Shown here in pieces: positions 1 to 9,269 of a DNA stretch of 64,000 nt. This DNA comes from Streptomyces echinoruber (GTDB lineage Bacteria > Actinomycetota > Actinomycetes > Streptomycetales > Streptomycetaceae), in NCBI RefSeq assembly GCF_014651135.1, contig NZ_BMWH01000024.1:10819-74818 (forward strand), in the 5' to 3' direction. Position 1 is the first letter of the stretch. Each line of letters begins with the position of its first letter. The notes under the pieces are model-generated. The model did no database searches, was not told the origin of the DNA, and saw nothing but the letters and a program-made list of their open reading frames with translations. Made by a program: the position numbers and the translations under genes.

Positions 1-1019
1 CAGGCGGGCCGCCGTCGTGTACGGGGCGAGCGCGACGGCGGGTTGCGGAAGCGGGAACGGTTCCGGGGACGGAACGGTGACGATTCGTTACTCGCGGTGG
101 GGGCCGGCGAACGGGCGAAGAAGATCGACCGGACCATCGCGCTCTTCGAGAAGAAGCACCCGAAGATGTACCCGAAGACCAAGGTGAAGACCGACTTCCA
201 GGACCACCGGTCATTCTGGGAGAAGTTCCGGACGCAGGCGGCGGGCGGGAATCCGCCGGACGTTTTCCGGAATGCCGTCGGGTTTCTCCGGAAGTGCGAC
301 AGGAGAGGCGTCCTGCTCGACCTCAAGTCCCCGGCACAGGCCGGGAATCCGAACCTGAAGAACTCCCGCGAGGGCGTCCTTCGGGTCGGGCGGGTGGACG
401 GAGAGCAACTCGGTGTCCCCATCGGTTCCCCCACTATGACGCTCGTCGTCGACAGGAAGGTCCTCCGCAAGGCGGGCGTCGCGCCCGGGCGGGCTGGACC
501 TGGGACGAGTACGGCAAGGCCTTTCTCACCAAGGGCGGACTCGGCTTCGGCCGGGCCGACCTGACGGAGCGGTGGACGGATGCGTACCGCCGCGTCAAGA
601 CCGGGATCGTCACCTCCCGAAGGTGGCCGGGCAGGACCGGCCCAAGTCCTCCCTGGCCGCGGGCGGCGGCGCCTCGGAGTTCACCCGGGGCGACTTCACC
701 GTCCGCTGCACGGCGGAGGGCGACAGCGAGCACGGCCTGGCCCCGATCCCCGCCACGGACGACAGGCACACCGGCAAGCACACCGGCCGGTACCTCGCCT
801 CCCTGATGCCGAGCGCCTCCGCGCGTACCCCGCACCCCGAGGAGGTGGCCCGATTCATCGACTTCATGGTCCACGACCCCGAGGCCGGCAGGATCATGGG
901 CTACGACCGAGGCATCCTCGCCACCGCCGGCCAGTACCGGGCCTGCCGGCCGACCGACCCGGTGAACAAGGAGATCGCGCGGTACGAGGAGGACACCGCC
1001 GAGGCCGGTGTCCTCGGCG
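1..1019 (+). pseudogene. Relic of an ABC-transporter extracellular solute-binding lipoprotein, frameshifted
   Basis: The reading frame hops 2-1-3-2 while the protein keeps the look of one family 1 (sugar) solute-binding protein. Frame 2 at 32-100 gives a lipobox-like TAGC followed by a Gly/Ser-rich linker and TVTIRYSRWG. Frame 1 from about 100 gives ERAKKIDRTIALFEKKHP and later PPDVFRNAVGFLRK. Frame 3 from about 490 gives GWTWDEYGKAF and WTDAYRRVKTGIV. Frame 2 from about 620 gives ASEFTRGDFTVR, HPEEVARFIDFMVHDPE and IMGYDRGILAT. At least three frameshifts are needed, and the stretch after WTWDEY is shorter than family members I remember, suggesting an internal deletion. The 5' end lies outside the window. 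No permease genes are visible. An assembly error could explain one shift but not all of them. Confidence 0.75.
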
Positions 1020-1041
1020 CGGGCGCGGGCACACTGCGTCC

Positions 1042-1563
1042 ATGGATCGCAAGCGCACCGATCGGAACCACCCGGACCGGAAACCCCCGGACCGGAAACC
1101 CCCAGACCGGAAGCACCCGGACCGGAACCGCCACCGCTTCCGCAGTCTGTGGACCCTGCCCGCGCCCGCCCCCGCCGTCTACCGGGTCCTGGAGCGCATC
1201 GAGGACTACCCCCGCTGGTGGCCCCAGATCCGGGAGGTCACCCGGCGCGGCGACACCAGCGGCACCGTCCGCATCCGCGCCCTCCTCCCGTACGACCTGG
1301 TCCTCACCCTGCGGGAGGAGCGGCGCGACTGTGCCGCCGGAGTCCTGGGCGTCCTGATCACCGGGGACCTCGAGGGCTGGGCCCGCTGGACGATCACCCC
1401 CGCCGGGTCCGGCACCCGGGCGGTCTACGACCAGGAGGTCGACGTCCGCAAACCGCTGCTGCGGCGCCTGGCCGTGCCCGGACGGCCGCTGCTGCGGGCC
1501 AACCACGCCCTGATGATGCGGGCCGGGCGGCGCGGACTGGCCGCCCGCCTCGAAGCGGTTTGA
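1042..1563 (+). CDS. SRPBCC (polyketide cyclase/dehydrase-like) family protein
   Basis: A 173-residue protein. From about residue 30 it reads like a START/SRPBCC ligand-binding fold: a typical first strand and helix (APAPAVYRVLERIEDYPRWWPQ), then alternating strands and a C-terminal helix rich in Arg/Ala. Such proteins bind hydrophobic ligands, and no specific ligand can be inferred here. The first 30 residues are a low-complexity basic repeat (DRKPP/DRKHP) coded by 15-bp repeats, so the true start could lie further in. The ATG at 1042 was chosen because it is the first in-frame ATG after the preceding relic. No clear ribosome binding site is visible. Confidence 0.7.
   Translation: MDRKRTDRNHPDRKPPDRKPPDRKHPDRNRHRFRSLWTLPAPAPAVYRVLERIEDYPRWWPQIREVTRRGDTSGTVRIRALLPYDLVLTLREERRDCAAGVLGVLITGDLEGWARWTITPAGSGTRAVYDQEVDVRKPLLRRLAVPGRPLLRANHALMMRAGRRGLAARLEAV
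1069..1128 (+). repeat. Four 15-bp tandem repeats inside the SRPBCC gene
   Basis: Units at 1069-1083, 1084-1098, 1099-1113 and 1114-1128 share the core ccggaccgga. They keep the frame and encode successive five-residue units of the DRKPP type. A weaker fifth unit precedes them. This looks like slippage-generated low complexity at the N-terminus. Confidence 0.8.
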
Positions 1564-1602
1564 TGCGAGGGCGCCGGCACCTGTATTGTTCAGTGCGTTC
1601 CC

Positions 1603-1674
1603 GGGCGATTAGCTCAGCGGGAGAGCGCTTCGTTCACACCGAAGAGGTCACTGGTTCGATCCCAGTATCGCCCA
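1603..1674 (+). tRNA. tRNA-Val (anticodon CAC)
   Basis: A full cloverleaf can be folded by eye. The acceptor stem GGGCGAT pairs with ATCGCCC, the D arm is GCTC/GAGC, the anticodon stem is CTTCG/CGAAG with loop TTCACAC (anticodon CAC), and the T arm is ACTGG-TTCGATC-CCAGT. The discriminator base is A and the CCA end is not encoded. It reads the GTG valine codon, one of the commonest valine codons in such a GC-rich genome. Confidence 0.97.
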
Positions 1675-1681
1675 CCGGAAG

Positions 1682-1725
1682 GAGAGCGGCGTGTGCTCGC
1701 GTCAAACGCGAGCCGCGCCGCTCTC
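1682..1725 (+). terminator. Hairpin terminator after tRNA-Val
   Basis: GAGAGCGGCG (1682-1691) pairs perfectly with CGCCGCTCTC (1716-1725). An inner stem CTCGCG (1696-1701) pairs with CGCGAG (1707-1712) around the loop TCAAA. It lies 8 bases after the tRNA and lacks a strong T-tract, as is usual in Streptomyces. Confidence 0.85.
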
Positions 1726-1821
1726 GCCGTTTCCGGACGGCTTTCGGATGGCTTCCGGGCGGCCGCGCCGCCCGCACCCCCGCACCCGGGCCCGCGGGCA
1801 CCGCCCGCGGGAACCGCGGCG

Positions 1822-2547
1822 TCAGGCCGCCGCCGACAGCCCCGGCCGCAGCGGCCAGGAGGCGTCCACCTGCTCGTCCGCACCCGTGCGGGCGAACCAC
1901 GCCTGCAGACCGCGGGCCTGCGCCGCGTGCCAGCCGGCCTGCAGGGAGTGCAGCTCGGCCGGGGTCAGCCGCTCCAGGCGGGAGGCGAACCGGCGGCCCA
2001 GGGCCCGCACCAGCTCCAGCGCGGCCACCGCGTCCGCCGCCGCGTCGTGCGCGTCCTCCAGCGGCACGCCGTAGTGCGCGCACAGGTCGGCCAGGGTGCG
2101 GCGGCCCTTGCGGTAGCGGTCCAGGTGCTTGTCCAGGACCAGCGGGTCCAGCACCCGCAGGGAGGCCGCGCGCAGCCAGCGGTCCAGGGGGGATGCGCGG
2201 TGGCGGCGCAGCTCGCGGTCGAGCAGCGTCAGGTCGAACGGCGCGTTCATCACCACCAGCGGGCGGCCCCGCGCCGCGTGTTCGGCCAGCTCCTCGGCTA
2301 TCTCGTGCATCACCGGAGCCGGCCAGCGGCCGTTGCGCCGCAGGTGCTCCTCCGTCAGCCCGTGCACCGCGGTCGCCGCGGCGGGCACCGGCACCCCCGG
2401 GTGCACCAGCCAGCGGTGCACCCGCGGCCGGATGCCCGGCGCCTCCTGCACGACGACCGCGGCCGACACGATCCGGTCGCTCTCCACGTCCACGCCCGTC
2501 GTCTCCGTGTCGAACGCGGCCAGAGGCCCTTCGTACCAGCACGTCAT
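1822..2547 (-). CDS. 3'-5' exonuclease, DnaQ/DEDD family
   Basis: A 241-residue protein with the hallmarks of DnaQ-like exonucleases. Exo I is AAFDTETTG near residue 10, Exo II is NAPFDLTLLD near residue 100, and Exo III is the C-terminal HDAAADAVAALEL (DEDDh type). These carry the acidic metal ligands and the general-base His. It probably trims 3' ends in DNA repair or proofreading, and no polymerase domain is attached. The start at 2547 follows a G-rich stretch (gaggggttgtgtgggg). It is a single-gene unit divergent from the DUF4365 gene. Confidence 0.85.
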   Translation of the reverse strand: MTCWYEGPLAAFDTETTGVDVESDRIVSAAVVVQEAPGIRPRVHRWLVHPGVPVPAAATAVHGLTEEHLRRNGRWPAPVMHEIAEELAEHAARGRPLVVMNAPFDLTLLDRELRRHRASPLDRWLRAASLRVLDPLVLDKHLDRYRKGRRTLADLCAHYGVPLEDAHDAAADAVAALELVRALGRRFASRLERLTPAELHSLQAGWHAAQARGLQAWFARTGADEQVDASWPLRPGLSAAA

Positions 2548-2727
2548 CCCCACACAACCCCTCGCTCGCCCTCGGCAGGTGACACACCGTCCACTGCGCC
2601 GTTTCCGCCCTGTTCGGTGATACCCGGGCTGTTTGCGCCGTACGCCGGAAGGAGACAACACGAGTACGGGTCTTTGCAGTTCAGCGACCCGCAGCGGGGA
2701 TTCCCCCGGCACGGAAGGCAGTTGGTC

Positions 2728-3294
2728 ATGGCAATGGCGCAGCCCGAACGGGGCGGGCTGCTGCCCGCACGGGCGGGCCCCCGACGCGGCACCCTCGCCA
2801 CCACCGCCTGCATGGAGACACTGCAGGTCGGCTATCTGCACGCGGTCGCCGCGGCCGCGGGCTGCTCGCTGTCCCAGCCCTTCCCGGACAACGGCATCGA
2901 CTGGCACGTCAGCCACAGCGCGCCCGGCCACACCGTCGACGACGAGGTCACCATCAAGGTGCAGCTGAAGGCGACCTACCAGGTGGCACCCCACCCGGCG
3001 GGCCCCTTCTTCTCCTTCACGCTCGACAACACCCACCTGGCCAAGCTCGCCCGCACCCCGGTCTCGGTGCACAAGATCCTCGTCGTGATGATCGTCCCGC
3101 GCTCCCGGGAGCAGTGGCTGCGGGCCGGCCACGACCACCTCGACCTCAGGCACTGCTGCTACTGGACCAACCTCGCCGGCCACCCCGTCACCGGCCGGCA
3201 GCGCACCACCGTACGGATACCGACCTCACGGATCTTCGACGACCGGGCGCTGTGCGAGATCATGACGCGGGTCGGGACGGGAGGCAGACCATGA
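2728..3294 (+). CDS. DUF4365-like protein, putative PD-(D/E)XK nuclease fold
   Basis: A 188-residue protein. The central part (GIDWHVSHSAPG followed by IKVQLKAT) matches the DUF4365 layout, in which an acidic residue precedes a QxK motif, the variant active site of PD-(D/E)XK nuclease-like folds. Nuclease activity is an inference. The remainder (FFSFTLDNTHLAKLAR; ILVVMIVPRSREQWL) fits the beta-strand and helix pattern of the family. The ATG at 2728 has a purine-rich ggaagg about nine bases upstream. The stop overlaps the next start by four bases (ATGA at 3291), so the two genes are translationally coupled and probably work together. Confidence 0.7.
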   Translation: MAMAQPERGGLLPARAGPRRGTLATTACMETLQVGYLHAVAAAAGCSLSQPFPDNGIDWHVSHSAPGHTVDDEVTIKVQLKATYQVAPHPAGPFFSFTLDNTHLAKLARTPVSVHKILVVMIVPRSREQWLRAGHDHLDLRHCCYWTNLAGHPVTGRQRTTVRIPTSRIFDDRALCEIMTRVGTGGRP

Positions 3295-4493
3295 CGCACC
3301 GCCCGCCGCGCAGGCCGCCGCACCCCGCGGACCCCGCGTGGCACCGTCCCCCCGACCCGGCCGGCGTCGACCCCGCCGTGCTCGCCGCGCTGCTGCGCCG
3401 GCACGGCTGGCGGCGGCGCGGCGGCGCCGCCGGGCGCTACGGCCGCTGGACCCCGCCCGGCCCCGACGGCGGCCGCACCAGCCTGCTCGTCCCCGAAAGC
3501 CGCGCCTTCCCCGACAGCGACGACCTGCTCGGCGAGGCCCTGCACGCCCTGCACCGCAGCGGCACCCCCGCCGCCCGCCAGGTGCTCCTCGCGCTCGCCG
3601 CGCCCAGCGACGAGATCCACTGGTCCCGGGACGTCGCGACCGGCGCGGGCGGGGCCGCCGCCTGGCGGGCCGGCGAGGAACTGCGCACCGGCGCCCGGCG
3701 GATGCTCCTCGCCGCCGCGCTCGCCACCCGCGCGCGTGCCGGATACTTCGGCGCCCGCCACCGCCGCACCGCCGCCGCGTGCCTGGAGGACGTCCTCCTC
3801 GACCCCGCCCCGGACGGCCGGCGGCTCACCGCGTTCGTCCCCGTGGCCGGCGCGCGCCCGCTGGCCGTGCGCCTCCACCACGCCCTGTACGCCACCCGCG
3901 AGGCCATCGACTACCGGCGGGCCACCGGCGGCATGGACGCCTTCGACGGAGCCGTGGGAGCCGGCGCCAGCCGCGAGTTCACCGAGGCCCTCGTCACCCT
4001 CGTCCGCGGCACCGAGGGCGCCCGCGTCGCCGTCGCCTGGGCACCCGCGGCCGACGTCCCCGACGGCTGCGCCGCCGTCGCCGAACCCGTCGAGTTCTCA
4101 CCCGGCGACCTGCCCGTCCTGCGCGAGGCCGGCGCCCGCTACCTGCGCGCGGAGCCCTCCGTGCCGGTCCGCCTCACCGGCACCGTCGTCCGCATGCGCC
4201 GGGCCCGGCCGGACGGCCCGGGCACCGTACGGCTGCGCGTCCTCACCGGCGCCGACGTGCCGCACGTCCGCGTCACCCTCGACGAGGAGGCCTACCGCGT
4301 CGCCGGCCACGCCCACCTCGTCGGGCTCCCGGTCCGGGTGGACGGGCACCTGGACAGCCGCGACGGCTTCCGGCGGCTCACCGACCCCCGCGGGGTCGTA
4401 CCGGTGCAGGTGGACGAGGGGGAGCGGGAGCGGCTGCTCAAGGCGCTGCGGGAGGACCTCGACTTCCCCGGGGACGCCTGCGGCGGGGAATGA
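3291..4493 (+). CDS. Conserved hypothetical protein coupled to the DUF4365 protein
   Basis: A 400-residue protein that I cannot assign to a characterised family. There is no signal peptide or membrane segment. The N-terminus is Pro/Arg-rich. Residues 75-215 are mostly helical and Ala/Arg-rich. The last 120 residues alternate strands (VRLTGTVVRMRRA, GTVRLRVL, HVRVTLDEEAYRVA, GLPVRVDGHL), which could be a small beta-barrel; an OB-like fold is only a guess. It overlaps the preceding gene by four bases. No enzyme motif was recognised. Confidence 0.65.
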   Translation: MTHRPPRRPPHPADPAWHRPPDPAGVDPAVLAALLRRHGWRRRGGAAGRYGRWTPPGPDGGRTSLLVPESRAFPDSDDLLGEALHALHRSGTPAARQVLLALAAPSDEIHWSRDVATGAGGAAAWRAGEELRTGARRMLLAAALATRARAGYFGARHRRTAAACLEDVLLDPAPDGRRLTAFVPVAGARPLAVRLHHALYATREAIDYRRATGGMDAFDGAVGAGASREFTEALVTLVRGTEGARVAVAWAPAADVPDGCAAVAEPVEFSPGDLPVLREAGARYLRAEPSVPVRLTGTVVRMRRARPDGPGTVRLRVLTGADVPHVRVTLDEEAYRVAGHAHLVGLPVRVDGHLDSRDGFRRLTDPRGVVPVQVDEGERERLLKALREDLDFPGDACGGE

Positions 4494-4587
4494 GTTCACC
4501 AGGGGCCTGCGCGGGTCGGTACGATCGCTCCTGTATGGCCTGCGCACATGCCGGTGCGCGTGTCCCCCGTCACGTCAGGAGAGACCG

Positions 4588-6564
<1,977 letters not shown>

Positions 6565-6577
6565 TCGATCCGCTCTG

Positions 6578-6614
6578 CCGGGGCCCCGCGGAACCGAGTC
6601 CCGCGGGGCCCCGG
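6578..6614 (+). terminator. Strong hairpin terminator after thrS
   Basis: A perfect 14-bp stem, 6578-6591 pairing with 6601-6614, closes a 9-base loop. It begins 13 bases after the thrS stop and separates thrS from the HIT gene. Confidence 0.9.
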
Positions 6615-6653
6615 CGACGCGCCGCGCACGGGCGACGCCCTATGCTGCACCTC

Positions 6654-7199
6654 ATGACCAGTGAGCCGGAGCAGCAGTTCGGAGTGGGGACGCAGGACGC
6701 GTTCCAGCGCTTGTGGACGCCCCACCGGATGGCCTACATCCAGGGTGAGAACAAGCCGACCGGCCCGGGGGCCGGCGACGGATGCCCCTTCTGCTCGATC
6801 CCGGCCAAGTCCGACGAGGACGGGCTGATCGTCAAGCGCGGCGAGCAGGTGTACGCGGTGCTCAACCTGTACCCGTACAACGGCGGTCACCTGATGACGG
6901 TGCCCTACCGGCACGTCGCCGACTACACGGACCTCACCGCGGAGGAGACCGCCGAGCTCGCGGAGCTGACCAAGCAGGCGATGAAGGCGCTGCGCACGGC
7001 CTCCGGCGCGCACGGCTTCAACATCGGCATGAACCAGGGCGCGGTGGCCGGTGCCGGCATCGCCGCCCACCTCCACCAGCACGTCGTGCCCCGGTGGGGC
7101 GGCGACACCAACTTCATGCCGGTGGTCGGCCACACCAAGGTGCTGCCGCAACTGCTGGCGGACACACGGAAGATGCTGGCGGAGGCCTGGCCGGCGTAG
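6654..7199 (+). CDS. HIT family protein (nucleotidyl hydrolase/transferase)
   Basis: A 181-residue histidine-triad protein. The HxHxHxx signature is His139-Leu-His141-Gln-His143-Val-Val, where His141 would be the expected nucleophile. A CPFC pair (44-47) at the N-terminus may bind zinc, as in the actinobacterial AP4A-phosphorylase-like HIT branch. The substrate is likely a nucleoside phosphate, but that is inferred. The ATG at 6654 was chosen because TATGCT (6641-6646) sits seven bases upstream, the geometry of a leaderless transcript. An in-frame ATG at 6642 would add four residues. It is convergent with the next gene. Confidence 0.9.
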   Translation: MTSEPEQQFGVGTQDAFQRLWTPHRMAYIQGENKPTGPGAGDGCPFCSIPAKSDEDGLIVKRGEQVYAVLNLYPYNGGHLMTVPYRHVADYTDLTAEETAELAELTKQAMKALRTASGAHGFNIGMNQGAVAGAGIAAHLHQHVVPRWGGDTNFMPVVGHTKVLPQLLADTRKMLAEAWPA

Positions 7200-7275
7200 G
7201 CCGCGTCCGCGGCGACGGGGGCGTCCCGGTCCGCGGTGAGTCCGTGGTGAGCCCGCGGTGACGGGAACGCCCGAG

Positions 7276-7308
7276 GGTGACGGGGAACGCCCGGGGCGTC
7301 CCGTCACC
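7276..7308. terminator. Bidirectional hairpin between convergent genes
   Basis: GGTGACGGG (7276-7284) pairs with CCCGTCACC (7300-7308), with inner pairing ACGCC/GGCGT. It lies between the 3' ends of the HIT gene and the minus-strand membrane-protein gene and could serve both. Confidence 0.75.
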
Positions 7309-7330
7309 GTCCCCCGCGTCCCCGCCGTCC

Positions 7331-9004
7331 CTACGCGTCGTACACGTCCGCCTTGTGCGGCGAGACCTCCTGCACCTGGGCGCTGAGGGAGGCCGAGCGC
7401 GCGCCGAACTTCTCGATGTCCACGCCGTTCTCCTTCAGCACGCGGAGCGCCGCGGCGTGCACGACCCGCAGCACCGGGGTGGCGGCGCGCAACGCGTCGT
7501 CGGCCATGAAGCGGTGCCGCCAGGGCTGGTCGGCCCAGGCGTGCCGGAGGCCGAACGGCTCGGGGAGGACGAGCTGGCCGCCGAGCCAGTTCAGCAGCGG
7601 GGGGTACCAGGTGAACAGGGCGCGGGCGGAGAGGCGGACCACCTCGTCGGCGTCGACGAGGGGCAGTTTCACCGTGCGGGTCTCCCAGAAGCGCACCGAC
7701 TTCTGCACGGTCTTCTCCTTGGGCTCCGGCTTGGAGGTGAACAGGCCGTGCACGGGGCCCAGGGCATGCCCGGTGACCTCGATGCGCAGCGTGTGGTGCA
7801 GCACGGTCACTGTGATCAGCATGGTGAGGACGAGCTGGCCGTCCCACAGCACCCACTGCACGCCCAGGTAGTGCCGGTCGCCGCTGCCGAACTGCTGCCG
7901 GTTGCAGATCTCCTGTATGGCGTGCGGCTTGACCTGGAAGGCCTCCACGTCCGTGCCCTTGGGCCGGGAGACGGCCGTGGCGCCCTCGGCGATGGGCGTG
8001 ACGATCCAGTGCCGTATGGACGGGGTGGGGAAGCCGCCGGTGTTGAGGGGGCCGCGCTCCAGCATGCGCAACTGGTCGTGGATGGCGCGTATCACGTCCC
8101 AGGCGCGGAAGGGGTGGATCTCCCGGGTGGGGTCGGCCGGCACCAGTTCCTCGGCGAGCTGCCAGCTCCCCCACCGGGTGCCCATGCCGAGTATGCCCTT
8201 GGGGCCGGCGTAGAAGACCGAGTTGGACTGCTGCTCGGCGCTGAGCCGGGCCAGGGCCTGGCGCAGCTTCTCGGCCGCCGTCTCCTGCGGTCCGGTCGGC
8301 ACCGTTTCGGGGATCTTGGCGCCTATGCCGCCGCCGGACAGCAGGGCGTCCCAGCGCTCCCGCAGGTCCCGGGCGGTGTTCTCACAGATCCGCTTGGCCC
8401 AGAACCAGCCGGCGACGGGCGCGACGACCGCCGCGCGCGCGTACCACCCCCAGAAGCCCGAGAAGGGGATCTTGAGGAGGAAGAGCACGGCCAGGGCGCC
8501 GACCGCGACGAGGAGGACGTTGCCCAGGGCGCCGGTGCGCCGGTCCTCGCTGCGGGCGATGATGCGGCGCAGCTGGAAGACGAGCAGCCACACCAGCAGG
8601 CCGGGCAGGAACAGCAGGCCGCACAGCACCATCACGATGCGCAGCGCGCTGTCGCGGCGGCGGCGGATGCCGTTGGCGGCCAGGCAGTGTTCGACGACCA
8701 CCTGCGGTTCGATGCCGAAGGACTGGATGAGCGGCTCGCGGCCGACGCCGAGCATCCGGTCGATGACCGCCTGGGAGAACGCCTCACCGAGGTTGGGCTC
8801 GAAGAGGGTGGTCAACTTCCGGCCCGGCTTGACGGTCGACTTGTGCCACTCGTTGTCGGCCTTGAGGATTTCCGTGACCTTGGAGTCCCGGTAGGCCGCC
8901 GAGGCCAGGGCGTACGTCGCCTTCTGTCCCTCCTCCCCGGCGAGTGGCACCTGTGGGCCGAAGAGGTCCTCGATACCGCTCGGAATACCGCCCGGAACTG
9001 ACAT
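7331..9004 (-). CDS. Conserved actinobacterial membrane protein of unknown function
   Basis: A 557-residue protein. It has one strong hydrophobic hairpin region: LRIVMVLCGLLFLPGLLVWL near residues 122-142, then a second segment (VLLVAVGALAVLFLLKIPFS) and a third shorter one before GWFWAKR. A further hydrophobic stretch (LTMLITVTVLHHTLRI) lies near residue 400. The rest is soluble and shows no enzyme motif I recognise. Genes of this type are common in streptomycetes between thrS and the EF-G2 gene. It is monocistronic, reading toward the HIT gene. Confidence 0.75.
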   Translation of the reverse strand: MSVPGGIPSGIEDLFGPQVPLAGEEGQKATYALASAAYRDSKVTEILKADNEWHKSTVKPGRKLTTLFEPNLGEAFSQAVIDRMLGVGREPLIQSFGIEPQVVVEHCLAANGIRRRRDSALRIVMVLCGLLFLPGLLVWLLVFQLRRIIARSEDRRTGALGNVLLVAVGALAVLFLLKIPFSGFWGWYARAAVVAPVAGWFWAKRICENTARDLRERWDALLSGGGIGAKIPETVPTGPQETAAEKLRQALARLSAEQQSNSVFYAGPKGILGMGTRWGSWQLAEELVPADPTREIHPFRAWDVIRAIHDQLRMLERGPLNTGGFPTPSIRHWIVTPIAEGATAVSRPKGTDVEAFQVKPHAIQEICNRQQFGSGDRHYLGVQWVLWDGQLVLTMLITVTVLHHTLRIEVTGHALGPVHGLFTSKPEPKEKTVQKSVRFWETRTVKLPLVDADEVVRLSARALFTWYPPLLNWLGGQLVLPEPFGLRHAWADQPWRHRFMADDALRAATPVLRVVHAAALRVLKENGVDIEKFGARSASLSAQVQEVSPHKADVYDA

Positions 9005-9190
9005 GCCCGCCCCCGATCGCTGCCGGTGTCACTGCTGCGGCACTTCCCGACTTCCGTGCTCCGCACACCTGTTGATCAGGTCATCAGCGTATCCGCAGCC
9101 ACCGGCGTCCGTGGGCGGACCCGGAAAGCCGCCCGCGGAAGTGGAAGAAGCGTGTTCCGCCGCCGAGTTGTGCGCCCGCTCGCACCGGGC

Positions 9191-9225
9191 GCGGCGCGCC
9201 CCGCCCGAAGCGCGGGGCGCGCCGC
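9191..9225 (-). terminator. Hairpin terminator of the EF-G2 gene
   Basis: A perfect 14-bp stem, 9191-9204 with 9212-9225, around a 7-base loop, lying downstream of the minus-strand EF-G2 gene. A second GC-rich inverted repeat sits closer to its stop (about 9238-9271). Confidence 0.8.
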
Positions 9226-9269
9226 CGGCGCGGGACGGCCGGCGTACCGGCCCGCCGGCGGGCCGGCGC

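Noticed and set aside
1603..1674. tRNA-Val as an integration site for a mobile element
   Set aside because: No integrase gene or repeated tRNA 3' end is visible on either side.
4494..4587. T-box leader upstream of thrS
   Set aside because: The gap is only 94 bases and lacks the conserved T-box sequence and an antiterminator pair.
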